Assembly: GCA_002410925.1 (NCBI GenBank)
Contig: DHPR01000004.1
Span: forward strand, 12,695 to 76,694
Length of the DNA: 64,000 nt
Direction: 5' to 3'
Source: UBA5359 sp002410925 [NCBI: bacterium UBP13_UBA5359]
GTDB taxonomy: Bacteria > UBP13 > UBA5359
The position numbers and the translations under genes were made by a program. The notes under the pieces were generated by a model. That model ran no database searches. It was not told the DNA's origin and saw only the letters and a program-made list of their open reading frames with translations. Shown here piece after piece: positions 34,192-43,303 of the stretch. Every line of letters starts with the position of its first letter. Position 1 is the stretch's first letter.

Positions 34192-35556
34192 ATGGCAAAT
34201 AATAATTACTGGGCGTATGTAGCGCCATCAAGCATCCCCAACATTGTCACAGATGTTCCGGGCCCTAAATCCCGAGAATACAACGCAAGAGGGATGAAAT
34301 ACATGATCGGCTACTCCAGCCAGGTCACGCTCTGCCCAGTAGTATTTGACAGGGGACACGGAGTAACGCTTACAGATGTGGATGGCAACACATACATAGA
34401 TTTTTCCAGCGGCATATACGTTACCACGCTGGGGCACTGCCACCCCAAGATAAGCGAGGCCGTGGCGCGCCATGCCAAAAATCTTATGAACTGCCATGAT
34501 TTCAACACGCCGGTAAAGGTGGAGCTGTTAGAGAAGCTGGCGCAGGTTCAGCCCTGGGATCTCACCGGCATGCAGCTTTATGATAGCGGCACTACTGCCG
34601 TAGAGGCCGGGATAAGGGTATGCCGTGCGGCCACTGGAAAGTCCGAGTTTATCTCCTGCTTCATGGATTTCCACGGCAAGAGCGGCCATTCTGTGAGCTG
34701 CGGCAAAATGAACGCCACCAACGGAGGCGGCCGCAGTCAAGGGTTCTACATGGTTCCCCGTCCGTACCCCTACAGGCCCATGTTTACAAAGGCAAATGGT
34801 GATATAGACACGGACGCATACATCAACTTCTTCGGCGAGTTTATAGAATACGCCACCACGGGGAACATTGCGGCCTTCGTTCTGGAGCCGGTGCAGGGAT
34901 GGGCGGGTTCCGTCTTCCCGCCGGACGATTTCTTCCCCAAGCTGCGCAAATTCTGCGATGAGAGGGGCATCCTTCTAATGGCGGACGAGGTGCTCACCGG
35001 CATGGGGCGTACCGGAAAATATTTCTGCATGGAACACTGGGATGCCCGCCCGGATGTAGTAACGGTGGGGAAGGGGTTCGGCAACGGATTCCCCGTCACC
35101 GGAATGCTGGTCTCGGAGCGGTACAAAGAGAGCATCAACAAAATATCTGCCTCCACCAGCTATGGCGGCAACCCAATGGCCTGCGCTGCCGCACTTGCAA
35201 GCATAGAGGTCATAGAAGAAGAGAACCTGCTTGATAACGCGCTTATGCTGGGCGAATACTTTGACAGGCGCATGGCAGAGATCAAAAACAATCATCCCAT
35301 AGTGGGGGATGTTCGTGGAAAGGGTTGCCTGCAGGGGATAGAACTTGTAAAAGACCGCGCCACGAAGGAACCGTTCCCAGACGCGGGGAAGTTAGTATAT
35401 CAGAAGGCATTTGCAAAGGGACTTGCCTGGGTACCGGCCGGACACATCCTTCGCATGTCGCCGCCCATTATAATGGATATAGATGTTGCCGCAAAAGGCA
35501 TGGATATAATAGAAGAATCCATAGCTGAGACCGAGAAGGAACTGGGATACTGCTAG
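34192..35556 (+). CDS. Class III PLP-dependent aminotransferase
   Basis: A 454-residue class III aminotransferase: YIDFSSGIYVTTLGHCHP, YDSGTTAVEAGIRVCRAATG, EPVQGWAG, LLMADEVLTGMGRTG, and the PLP lysine K294 in TVGKGFGNGFPVTG. It transfers an amino group to or from an aldehyde or keto group of an unknown compound. As first gene of a sugar-type operon it may make or consume an amino sugar or amino-cyclitol. ATG 34192 has GGAG nine bases upstream; the earlier ATG 34177 has none. Confidence 0.9.
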   Translation: MANNNYWAYVAPSSIPNIVTDVPGPKSREYNARGMKYMIGYSSQVTLCPVVFDRGHGVTLTDVDGNTYIDFSSGIYVTTLGHCHPKISEAVARHAKNLMNCHDFNTPVKVELLEKLAQVQPWDLTGMQLYDSGTTAVEAGIRVCRAATGKSEFISCFMDFHGKSGHSVSCGKMNATNGGGRSQGFYMVPRPYPYRPMFTKANGDIDTDAYINFFGEFIEYATTGNIAAFVLEPVQGWAGSVFPPDDFFPKLRKFCDERGILLMADEVLTGMGRTGKYFCMEHWDARPDVVTVGKGFGNGFPVTGMLVSERYKESINKISASTSYGGNPMACAAALASIEVIEEENLLDNALMLGEYFDRRMAEIKNNHPIVGDVRGKGCLQGIELVKDRATKEPFPDAGKLVYQKAFAKGLAWVPAGHILRMSPPIIMDIDVAAKGMDIIEESIAETEKELGYC

Positions 35557-35586
35557 TTGCATTAAAGCATTTGCACGGAGAAAGAG

Positions 35587-36711
35587 ATGAGCGATAGAAA
35601 ACAACTTGCGCTTGAAACCATTATGCAGAGGCATACAAAAAGGATACCAAGTTGGACATTTCACCCCATGGAACACTCTGTCATTGAAAGATTTGCCGGC
35701 GCAAATTCGGGGGATTACCGCAAGAACCCGAAGGAGGTATATCTTGCCATGCAGAGGGCTGTCGGCACCTGCATGATAGATCAATATATTCCATTAAATC
35801 CATTAACAATGGGCAACAAAGGCTATGATGAGGAAACAGAACGAGGGGTAACTACCGGAGCAGCACAAATACTTCTGGACGACATGGAAATTGATTCCCC
35901 GGAAGCTATGATAGAACACATGGAAAGATATATTTTCCCCCGGATGCAGAAAGAGTTATTGGAGTTTAATGAAGATATAAGAGTAAAAGAGATAATTGAG
36001 TCAGAGAGAGCTGTTCAACGTGAGTTAGGTCAGGATATTTTAAAAGCGCCTTACGGGTTTACAGCTTTTCCTTGCTTTGCTTACAATACCTATGGATATG
36101 CAAATTACTTTATGGCCTGCGCGCTATATCCGGAGGTAATAGAGAAGCATTTCTCTTTGGCTGCAGATGTATCCATACTAAACAACCGTGCGGTTGCCAG
36201 GGCCTTTACGGAAGCAGGACTGCCTTTATACCTCAGGCTGGATCATGATATGGCAGACTCCAGAGGCACGTTGGTAAACATCAAATGGCTTGATAAACAC
36301 TGGTTTCCGCACTTTGCCCGCAGCCTGGAACCCTTGTTAAAAACAGATATTCGAATGATTTGGCACTGTGACGGCAACCTGATGGAAATGGTACCCCGGC
36401 TGCTGGATGTTGGTTTGCAAGGGTTCCAGGGGTTCCAGTATGAAGACGGAATGGATTACAAAAAAATCTGCCAAATGAAGGCCAAAGATGGGAACAGCCT
36501 GTTGATAATTGCGGGGGTATCGGTAACGCGTACACTGCCCCACGGTACACCTGATGATATAAACAAAGAGATAGCATGGCTTGTTGAGAACGGGCCTGCA
36601 ACAGGTTTATTCCTTGGCTGTTCAAGTTCCATCACACCAGGGGTTCCATGGGAAAATTTAAAAACATTGGTGGATGGTCTGCAATACTATAGAACCCACG
36701 GCAGGGGTTAA
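35587..36711 (+). CDS. Uroporphyrinogen decarboxylase-superfamily protein, non-heme context
   Basis: A 374-residue URO-D-fold protein. PSWTFHPMEHSVIERFAG, the DHDMADSRG segment, IWHCDGNLMEMVPRLLDVG and GIQ-like FQGFQYEDGMD follow the superfamily plan, including the His-x-DG metal or ligand region. No heme genes are near. The superfamily also holds methyltransferases of the MtaA type, and URO-D-like proteins recur in sugar catabolic clusters with no assigned role. A demethylase or decarboxylase step is possible, but no corrinoid protein is encoded here. Confidence 0.75.
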   Translation: MSDRKQLALETIMQRHTKRIPSWTFHPMEHSVIERFAGANSGDYRKNPKEVYLAMQRAVGTCMIDQYIPLNPLTMGNKGYDEETERGVTTGAAQILLDDMEIDSPEAMIEHMERYIFPRMQKELLEFNEDIRVKEIIESERAVQRELGQDILKAPYGFTAFPCFAYNTYGYANYFMACALYPEVIEKHFSLAADVSILNNRAVARAFTEAGLPLYLRLDHDMADSRGTLVNIKWLDKHWFPHFARSLEPLLKTDIRMIWHCDGNLMEMVPRLLDVGLQGFQGFQYEDGMDYKKICQMKAKDGNSLLIIAGVSVTRTLPHGTPDDINKEIAWLVENGPATGLFLGCSSSITPGVPWENLKTLVDGLQYYRTHGRG

Positions 36712-36769
36712 TAACCAGCATTTTACATACCTAATGCAGAGGGTTTGAATTTACAAGGAGTCTTAAACT

Positions 36770-37894
36770 ATGCAAACTTTTGGTGTTGGGGTTATAGGGT
36801 TCGGGTTTATAGGCAGGATGCATACCTATGGCTACAGAACCATGCCGCTCTACTATGATCCCGTGCCTGCGCGAACAAGACTTGTCGGGGTGGCAACATC
36901 CTCTCCGAAGACGGCGGAGAGAGCGGCGGCAAACGGCGGTTTTGAGCTTGGCACAGCGGACTGGAGGGAGCTCGTTGAGCGGGATGATATACAGATTATC
37001 AACATCTGCTCTCCAAACAGCCTGCACGCAGACCAGATTATTGCCGCCATGAAGGCCGGGAAGCACATCTATTGCGACAAACCCCTTGTGGTGGGCGAAT
37101 CAGGTATAGCTCGCGTGGAGAAGGCGCTCGCATCTTACAAAGGCACTGGGCAGGTGACTCTTCAGTACCGGTTCTACCCCCCCACGCTTCGGGCAAAACA
37201 GCTGATAGACGAAGGATTCCTTGGTGAGGTAATAAGTTTCAGGGCGGCCTACCTGCATTCCGGCAGTGTAGACGCCTCAAAACCCATGGGCTGGAAGCAG
37301 CTTAAATCAGAGGGAGGGGGAGTGCTTCAGGATTTAGGCTCGCACATCTTTGACCTTATGGATCATCTGATAGGCCCGTTTGAGAGCGTATTGGCGGAGA
37401 CTCGGATACTCTATCCCATGCGCCCGGGTACTAATGGGAAGATGGTTAAGGTAGAGGCAGACGACCAGGTAGTAATGCTTGTAAGACTTAAAAACGGCGC
37501 TGACGGAACCATAGAGGCCTCCAAAATTGCCACCGGCACGGAGGATGAACTCCGGTTTGAGATACACGGAGACAGGGGCGCTCTCCGCTTCAACCTTATG
37601 GAGCCAAACCACCTGGAGGCGTACGATATGCGCTGCTCGGAATCTCCGCTTGGTGGGGGCAGAGGCTGGCAGAGGATATCGACCGTCCAGCGGTATGAAC
37701 TGCCGGCGGTCTTTCCAAGTCCCAAATCCGGGATAGGCTGGACGCGCGGACACGTCCACTGCCTGTACAGCTTCCTTAAAGCCGTTGCGGATGGGTCTCC
37801 TGCAGAACCGTCGCTCTTGAATGGCTTGGAGTTGCAGAAGAAGCTTGCCGTGATAGAGGAAGCAGCAAAGACCGGAAGCCGGAGGAAGCTATAA
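36770..37894 (+). CDS. Gfo/Idh/MocA-family oxidoreductase 1
   Basis: A 374-residue NAD(P)-dependent enzyme: Rossmann GVIGFGFIGRMH at the start, DIQIINICSPNSLH, the catalytic-pair lysine in IYCDKPLV, and GGGVLQDLGSHIFDLMDHL with the active-site Asp and His. It oxidises or reduces a hydroxyl of a sugar or cyclitol. First of three such enzymes in the operon; the three differ enough to act on different intermediates. The active site looks intact. Confidence 0.88.
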   Translation: MQTFGVGVIGFGFIGRMHTYGYRTMPLYYDPVPARTRLVGVATSSPKTAERAAANGGFELGTADWRELVERDDIQIINICSPNSLHADQIIAAMKAGKHIYCDKPLVVGESGIARVEKALASYKGTGQVTLQYRFYPPTLRAKQLIDEGFLGEVISFRAAYLHSGSVDASKPMGWKQLKSEGGGVLQDLGSHIFDLMDHLIGPFESVLAETRILYPMRPGTNGKMVKVEADDQVVMLVRLKNGADGTIEASKIATGTEDELRFEIHGDRGALRFNLMEPNHLEAYDMRCSESPLGGGRGWQRISTVQRYELPAVFPSPKSGIGWTRGHVHCLYSFLKAVADGSPAEPSLLNGLELQKKLAVIEEAAKTGSRRKL

Positions 37895-37912
37895 TTTAGC
37901 TCCAGGGAGGTT

Positions 37913-38461
37913 ATGTTGGAACAGCTATCCATGATACTTGAAGACCTTAATAACCTGCCGGAAGTTGATCTTCCGCCGGAATACCATCTCCGCTGCTGCA
38001 GAGACGGCGATGGAGAACGCTGGATTAAGTTAATAAGCAATGTTTTCGGCTATGCAAGCGAAGCCGTCGGGAGCAGCTGGCAGGAGATCATTCAAAGTCC
38101 TTACTTTCAACCCGAAGATGTGATTTTCATATGCTGCGGCAGCCATGTGGTTGCCACCGCCACCGCCAGACTTAGAGAGACTGCTCCTGCGGGGACGGGA
38201 TACCTGCACATGGTGGCGGCAGACCCTGCTCACAAGGGGACGAAGCTGGGTGCGGCGGTTGTTGCAGCGGTGTGTCGGCGTCTTAAATACAGGGGGATGT
38301 TACAGGTGCTCCTTCATACAGATGACTTCCGAGTACCTGCCCTATTAACCTACCTTAAGCTTGGTTTCAGGCCGGTTATTAAAGATATAGAGATGAAAAA
38401 CAGGTGGGTAGAATTGGCCAAAACCCTCGATATGCCGCTACCTGATTTGGCAATAGAATAA
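37913..38461 (+). CDS. GNAT-family N-acetyltransferase
   Basis: A 182-residue protein with a GNAT fold: strand VVATATARLRE, the acyl-CoA loop region YLHMVAADPAHKGTKLGAAV, and VPALLTYLKLGFRP near the end. The PAHKGTKLG segment corresponds to motif A (Q/RxxGxG/A) with a Lys-Gly-Thr-Lys-Leu-Gly variant. It could acetylate the amino group of a pathway intermediate; the aminotransferase in the same operon makes that attractive but unproven. Confidence 0.8.
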   Translation: MLEQLSMILEDLNNLPEVDLPPEYHLRCCRDGDGERWIKLISNVFGYASEAVGSSWQEIIQSPYFQPEDVIFICCGSHVVATATARLRETAPAGTGYLHMVAADPAHKGTKLGAAVVAAVCRRLKYRGMLQVLLHTDDFRVPALLTYLKLGFRPVIKDIEMKNRWVELAKTLDMPLPDLAIE

Positions 38462-38482
38462 ATAGTATGCTGAGGTGACAGA

Positions 38483-39490
38483 ATGGTTCAGCCAAACAGT
38501 AACGACCGGAGAATATACAAAGAAGAGATACTTCCGTGGTTGCCGAAGAAAATTATAGATTGCCATGTACATATTGGTTTGGAAGATCATAGCGATCCAA
38601 TTTCGCCAGAGCGAATTGCGGAGAGTTGGACGTTGGAAATTAAAAGCGATATGTCGTGGGAAGACCTGCAAGCTACGTACAGAGAACTTCTGCCGGAGCA
38701 GAAAGTTTCTATCCTGGTGTTTGGGCATCCTCGCCGAGAGGTTGACCAGATACAGAGCAACCGGTATGTAATGGATAAAGCTCTCCAAAACAAAAGCGCA
38801 GCCCATGCGCTCGTTGTAACCAAGCCGGAGTGGGATGCCTCAGTTATTGAGAGCGCCATGTTCTGCGGGTTTGCCGGCATAAAGCCCTACCCGGATTTTG
38901 CCCCCCAGAATCTTGAATGCAGCATCTATGATTTTCTCCCCAAGAGCCACCTTGCCATGCTTAACAGGCTGGGCGGCGTACTTATGCTGCACCTTCCCCG
39001 GCGGGGGCGTATTGCAGACCCGGAGAATATACGGGAACTGACAGAGATATACAATGATTACCCCAACATCAAGATGGTGGTGGCGCATATTGGACGGGCA
39101 TACTGCCTCCCAACGGCAGAGGAGGGCCTGCCGCCGTTTGCGGATTGCACCCGTATGTATTTTGACACCGCCGCAAACCTGAATACAGATGTCTTTCAAT
39201 TTGCCCTTGAAACGCTGGGCCCGGATAGAGTTCTCTTTGGTACGGACCTTCCCATCACTCTTATGCGCGGTGTCCGCGAGCATGTGGGCGATAAATACAT
39301 AAACTTTACGGACGGTGATTACTCCTGGAACAAAAACCGCAAGAGCGCAGAGGAAGAGTCTGAGTACACGTACTACCTGTATGAAGAGCTGCTGGCAATA
39401 ATCCGCGCAGTAAAGAGCGCAGGCATGGGCCATGAAGAGATGGAAAAGATCGTGTACCGGAACTGCGCGCGTATCTTAGGAGAGAGTTGA
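38483..39490 (+). CDS. Amidohydrolase-superfamily hydrolase (TIM-barrel)
   Basis: A 335-residue amidohydrolase-2-type protein. Metal-binding IIDCHVHIGLE (HxH), a lysine in GIKPYPDFAP, LMLHLPRRG, MVVAHIGRAYC and FGTDLPIT supply the canonical His, His, Asp set. Relatives hydrolyse lactones or decarboxylate, so it may open a lactone made by one of the oxidoreductases. Its 3' end overlaps the open frame of the next gene, but the likely next start lies 35 bases further on. Confidence 0.85.
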   Translation: MVQPNSNDRRIYKEEILPWLPKKIIDCHVHIGLEDHSDPISPERIAESWTLEIKSDMSWEDLQATYRELLPEQKVSILVFGHPRREVDQIQSNRYVMDKALQNKSAAHALVVTKPEWDASVIESAMFCGFAGIKPYPDFAPQNLECSIYDFLPKSHLAMLNRLGGVLMLHLPRRGRIADPENIRELTEIYNDYPNIKMVVAHIGRAYCLPTAEEGLPPFADCTRMYFDTAANLNTDVFQFALETLGPDRVLFGTDLPITLMRGVREHVGDKYINFTDGDYSWNKNRKSAEEESEYTYYLYEELLAIIRAVKSAGMGHEEMEKIVYRNCARILGES

Positions 39491-39525
39491 AGGCTACAGG
39501 TATTATTTATGGAAGGGGCATGCAT

Positions 39526-40650
39526 ATGGGAACCTTGAAAGTAGGCATAGTAGGATCGGCAGGAAGAGGAGGGGGATTCTTTGGTCCCTTTATCCATAAT
39601 CCGCTCACGGAGATATCGGCGCTCTGTGATATAAATGTCGAAGGGTTGAAGAAGACCGCCGAAGCAGCAGGCGTATCATCAATCTACAGTGATTATGAAG
39701 AAATGCTGGAAAAAGCCGAGCTGGATATAGTGGTGATTGGGACTCCCATGCACCTGCATGTAACGCAGTCTGTAATGGCGCTTCAAAGGAATATCCATGT
39801 GATCAGCGAGGTGCCGGCCGCAGTATCCATTAAAGAGGCTAAGCAGCTTGAGGAGGCATGCCGGAAGAGCAATGCACGGTATATGCTGTCGGAAAACTAT
39901 TGCTATATGCGTCCCAATGTGCTGGTTAAAGCAATAGCAAAAGCAGGTTTGTTTGGAGAGATGTACTTCGGCGAAGGCGAGTATATCCATGAGCTTAAGG
40001 AGCTGAATGAGGTTACCAAATGGCGCAGGCACTGGCAGACGGGCATAAACGGCTGTACCTATCCTACGCACAGCTTGGGTCCTGTCTATCAGTGGATGGG
40101 TGAGAGGGTTGTATCTGTCTCCTGTGTCGGTTCCGGCCATCACTATACAGATCAGCATGGAGATATATATGAAAACGAGGACAGCACGCTCATGCTCTGC
40201 CGCATGGCAAAGAGCGGTCTGGTTAAAATACGGTTGGATATGCTGTCCAACCGCCCGCACAATATGACATACTACGCCCTCCAGGGAACGGAAGGCTGCT
40301 ACGAATCGGACCGTGGCTTGGGTGATGAGCCGAAAATATGGCTTAAGAGCCGTTCCAAAGAGATGAAATGGATGCCGCTTAAGGAGCTTGAAGAAGAATT
40401 TCTGGAGGAGCGATGGCTTCATCCGTCTAAAGAAGCCCTTGAATCTGGCCACGGAGGCGGGGATTACATGGTGATAGAAGATTTTGTGGATGCAGTATTA
40501 AACGATAAACCTATGCCTATAGGTATCCACGAAGCTCTGGATATGACCCTACCCGGTCTTATAAGCCAGGAATCCATAAAAAACGGCTCTGCCTGGATGG
40601 ATGTTCCCAACTCTCGTGATTGGCAATCATGCGGCGGAGAAAGACAATGA
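39526..40650 (+). CDS. Gfo/Idh/MocA-family oxidoreductase 2
   Basis: About 374 residues. GIVGSAGRGGGF replaces the usual GxGxxG, IVVIGTPMHLH follows, and SEVPAAVSIKEA has Val instead of Lys at the usual EKP position. Such EVP variants are frequent among GH109-like and uncharacterised branches, so the catalysis may differ from classical dehydrogenases. ATG 39526 follows GGAAGGGG at good distance; the open frame back to TTG 39487 has no ribosome site. It overlaps the isomerase gene by four bases. Confidence 0.82.
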   Translation: MGTLKVGIVGSAGRGGGFFGPFIHNPLTEISALCDINVEGLKKTAEAAGVSSIYSDYEEMLEKAELDIVVIGTPMHLHVTQSVMALQRNIHVISEVPAAVSIKEAKQLEEACRKSNARYMLSENYCYMRPNVLVKAIAKAGLFGEMYFGEGEYIHELKELNEVTKWRRHWQTGINGCTYPTHSLGPVYQWMGERVVSVSCVGSGHHYTDQHGDIYENEDSTLMLCRMAKSGLVKIRLDMLSNRPHNMTYYALQGTEGCYESDRGLGDEPKIWLKSRSKEMKWMPLKELEEEFLEERWLHPSKEALESGHGGGDYMVIEDFVDAVLNDKPMPIGIHEALDMTLPGLISQESIKNGSAWMDVPNSRDWQSCGGERQ

Positions 40651-42044
40651 CCAAACCTAAAATAGGCCTGCTTCCGCTCTACCTTGAGCTTTATGACAAA
40701 GGCATGCCCGGCCTGCGCAACCGAATGGAAGGCTTCTACAACACCATAGCCCGTGAGCTTGAGTGCAGAGGACTTGAAGTTTCAACCGTGCCTGTCTGTC
40801 GCCTTGCAGGGGAGTTTAGATCGGCGATTAAAAGCATAGAAGATTCAGGCGCATCTTGTATTGTAACTCTGCATCTGGCCTACTCGCCATCATTAGAATC
40901 GGCGCAAGCACTTGCATCAACCGACCTGCCGATAATTGTTTTGGATACCACCCCCGCCTTTGATTTTGGCCCCGGCCAGGTTCCGGAAGAGATAATGTTC
41001 AACCATGGAATTCATGGCGTTCAGGATATGTGCAACCTCTTGATCAGAAACGGTAAACGGTTTGGAATAGAAGCCGGCCACTGGAGGGAATCTGATGTGC
41101 TTGACCGGGTTACATCCCGAGCACGCGCATCACGGGTGGCAGGACGACTCCAAAATTCCCGCATAGGGCTGATAGGAGAACCCTTTGCCGGCATGGGTGA
41201 CTTTGCAGTGCCGCCGGAAACATTAAAGGATTCGCTAGGCATTGAGACCGTACGCTGCAACATGGCAAAACTCCGCTTGCTAGCCCCAGGCCCCAGCGAA
41301 CCGTGTGTGAATAAAGAGTTAGCCGAAGACAAGGGTAGATTCCTGCTACACAACATAAGCCGTGAATCTCATATAAGAAGCATAAGGGCCGGGATAGCCG
41401 TGAGGCGCTGGATGGATAAAGAAGCCCTTGATGGGTTCACGGTAAACTTTCTGGCGATAGATAGTGCCTTCGGACTCCCGACGGTGCCATTCCTTGAAGC
41501 GGGGAAAGCCATGTCGCGCGGGCAGGGGTATGCAGGCGAGGGGGATGTTCTAACATCGGCGCTTACGGGCGCCCTGGCTGGTACCTATCGCGAGACAACA
41601 TTTACAGAGATGTTTTGCCCGGATTGGAAGAATAATGCCATATTCCTAAGCCACATGGGTGAGATGAACCCGGATATTGCCAGCGAAAAGGCAGAACTAA
41701 AAGAGCTGCCCTTTCCCTGGACGAATGTAAAAAAACCTGTTGCCGCGGTTGGCAGGTTTAAGGCGGGGGATGCTGTGCTGGTGAACCTGGCTCCGGGGCC
41801 GGATGGCTGCTTCTCACTGATAGTATCTGCCGTAGAGATGCTGGAGGCAACCGGTGAAGATTATATGAGCGGCAGCATCCATGGCTGGTTCCGTCCGCCT
41901 GTACCGGTAAGCAACTTCCTTGAAGCCTACAGCCGGGCAGGCGGCACGCATCACCTGGTGCTGGTATACAAAGCGCAAGTACAGGATATACTTCACTTCG
42001 GTTCCATAATGGGCTGGAGTGTAATTAATTTGAGCACACGATAA
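40647..42044 (+). CDS. L-fucose/L-arabinose isomerase-like protein
   Basis: About 465 residues of the FucI/AraA fold: an N-terminal sugar-binding Rossmann-like part (KIGLLPLYLELYDKG, IVTLHLAYSPSLES), then FAGMGDF, FLAIDSAFGLPTVPF and AGEGDVLTSALTGALAG, the last including a metal-ligand Glu/Asp region. It would interconvert an aldose and a ketose, setting up the kinase two genes later. ATG 40647 overlaps the previous stop (ATGA) behind GGAGAAAG. Confidence 0.82.
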   Translation: MTKPKIGLLPLYLELYDKGMPGLRNRMEGFYNTIARELECRGLEVSTVPVCRLAGEFRSAIKSIEDSGASCIVTLHLAYSPSLESAQALASTDLPIIVLDTTPAFDFGPGQVPEEIMFNHGIHGVQDMCNLLIRNGKRFGIEAGHWRESDVLDRVTSRARASRVAGRLQNSRIGLIGEPFAGMGDFAVPPETLKDSLGIETVRCNMAKLRLLAPGPSEPCVNKELAEDKGRFLLHNISRESHIRSIRAGIAVRRWMDKEALDGFTVNFLAIDSAFGLPTVPFLEAGKAMSRGQGYAGEGDVLTSALTGALAGTYRETTFTEMFCPDWKNNAIFLSHMGEMNPDIASEKAELKELPFPWTNVKKPVAAVGRFKAGDAVLVNLAPGPDGCFSLIVSAVEMLEATGEDYMSGSIHGWFRPPVPVSNFLEAYSRAGGTHHLVLVYKAQVQDILHFGSIMGWSVINLSTR

Positions 42045-42053
42045 AGGAGGCTA

Positions 42054-43298
42054 ATGATGGTCGGTAGAAAAATTAAAGTTGGTGTTGTTGGAGCAAGAAG
42101 AGGCTCAAACTTTGCGAGCATGGCAGAAAAGGTGGGGATGAAGCTGGTAGCCCTCTGCGACACATGGGAAGAGCGACTAAATGAGGTCGGAAGCAGGCTT
42201 GGGGTTTCCACCTATACAGATTTTGATAAGTTCCTGGAACACGATATGGATGCCGTGGTGCTGGCAAATTACTTCCATCAGCACGCGCCGCTTGCAATAA
42301 AAGCACTGGAATCCGGCAGGCACGTGATGAGCGAGACCAGCGCGTGTAAAACACTGGGAGAGGGTGTACGGCTTGCACGCGCCGTAGAGAAGAGCGGCAA
42401 GATTTACATGTTTGCGGAGAACTACCCATATTTTGCTTATAACCAGGAGATGCGCCGCCTCTACAAGGCCGGAGAGATAGGCGAGGTTCAGTATTCGGAA
42501 GGTGAGTATGTTCATCCTACCAGTTCATATATCTTTAACCAACTGGCCCCCGGCATGAAGCATTGGCGCAATCATATTCCGAGCACGTATTACTGCACTC
42601 ATGCAATGGGTCCACTTATGTACATTACTGATACTCGTCCGGTAAGCGTAAACGCGCAGAGCATTCCAAGATCGGAAAAAGACTTGCAGAATCAGCATGT
42701 ACGGGTGACGGATATTGGATCTGTGATAATCGCAAAAATGAGCAACGGTTCCGTATCCAGAATTATCGGGATTAATTTGCGCGGACATGGCAACTGGTAT
42801 AGGTTCCACGGCACAAGAGGACTCATGGAAAACCTGCGTACCGGCAACAAAGAGATGCTACGCATTGTGCATGAGGAGTGGGATCGCAAAAAGGGTGATG
42901 TTGCAGAGAAGATATACCAGCCGGATTTCCCAATACACCTCAATATGGCGAAGAAAGCAGGGCACGGCGGCGGAGATTTCTTCACCAGCTATGATTTTGC
43001 GCAGGCCATAAGAAGAAACGAGCAGCCGTATTTTAATGTTTACCGGGGGCTGGATATGACCCTTGTGGGCATTCAGGGATGGCGCTCCTGCCTGGCTAAC
43101 GGCGCTCCGTTTGAGGTGCCGGACTTTCGTGATGAATCCGTGCGCAAAAATTACCAGGATGATGACTGGTCGCCATTCCCGGAGGATAAGAAACCCGGCC
43201 AGCCGTGGCCCAGTATCAAGGGGGAGATAAAGCCCTCTGTCGAGGGGATTGCTTATGCCCGCAAAGTATGGGCGGAGATGGGATACAAGGGTGAATAG
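42054..43298 (+). CDS. Gfo/Idh/MocA-family oxidoreductase 3
   Basis: A 414-residue member, longer than the other two. GVVGARRGSNFASMAEK is a variant nucleotide loop, AVVLANYFHQHAPLAIKAL follows, and SETSACKTLGEG again lacks the classical EKP lysine at the expected place. HWRNHIPSTYYCTHAMGP and KKAGHGGGDFF resemble oxidoreductase 2, so these two are paralogs from one subfamily. GGAGG precedes ATG 42054; ATG 42057 is equally possible. Confidence 0.82.
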   Translation: MMVGRKIKVGVVGARRGSNFASMAEKVGMKLVALCDTWEERLNEVGSRLGVSTYTDFDKFLEHDMDAVVLANYFHQHAPLAIKALESGRHVMSETSACKTLGEGVRLARAVEKSGKIYMFAENYPYFAYNQEMRRLYKAGEIGEVQYSEGEYVHPTSSYIFNQLAPGMKHWRNHIPSTYYCTHAMGPLMYITDTRPVSVNAQSIPRSEKDLQNQHVRVTDIGSVIIAKMSNGSVSRIIGINLRGHGNWYRFHGTRGLMENLRTGNKEMLRIVHEEWDRKKGDVAEKIYQPDFPIHLNMAKKAGHGGGDFFTSYDFAQAIRRNEQPYFNVYRGLDMTLVGIQGWRSCLANGAPFEVPDFRDESVRKNYQDDDWSPFPEDKKPGQPWPSIKGEIKPSVEGIAYARKVWAEMGYKGE

Positions 43299-43303
43299 CC
43301 GCT

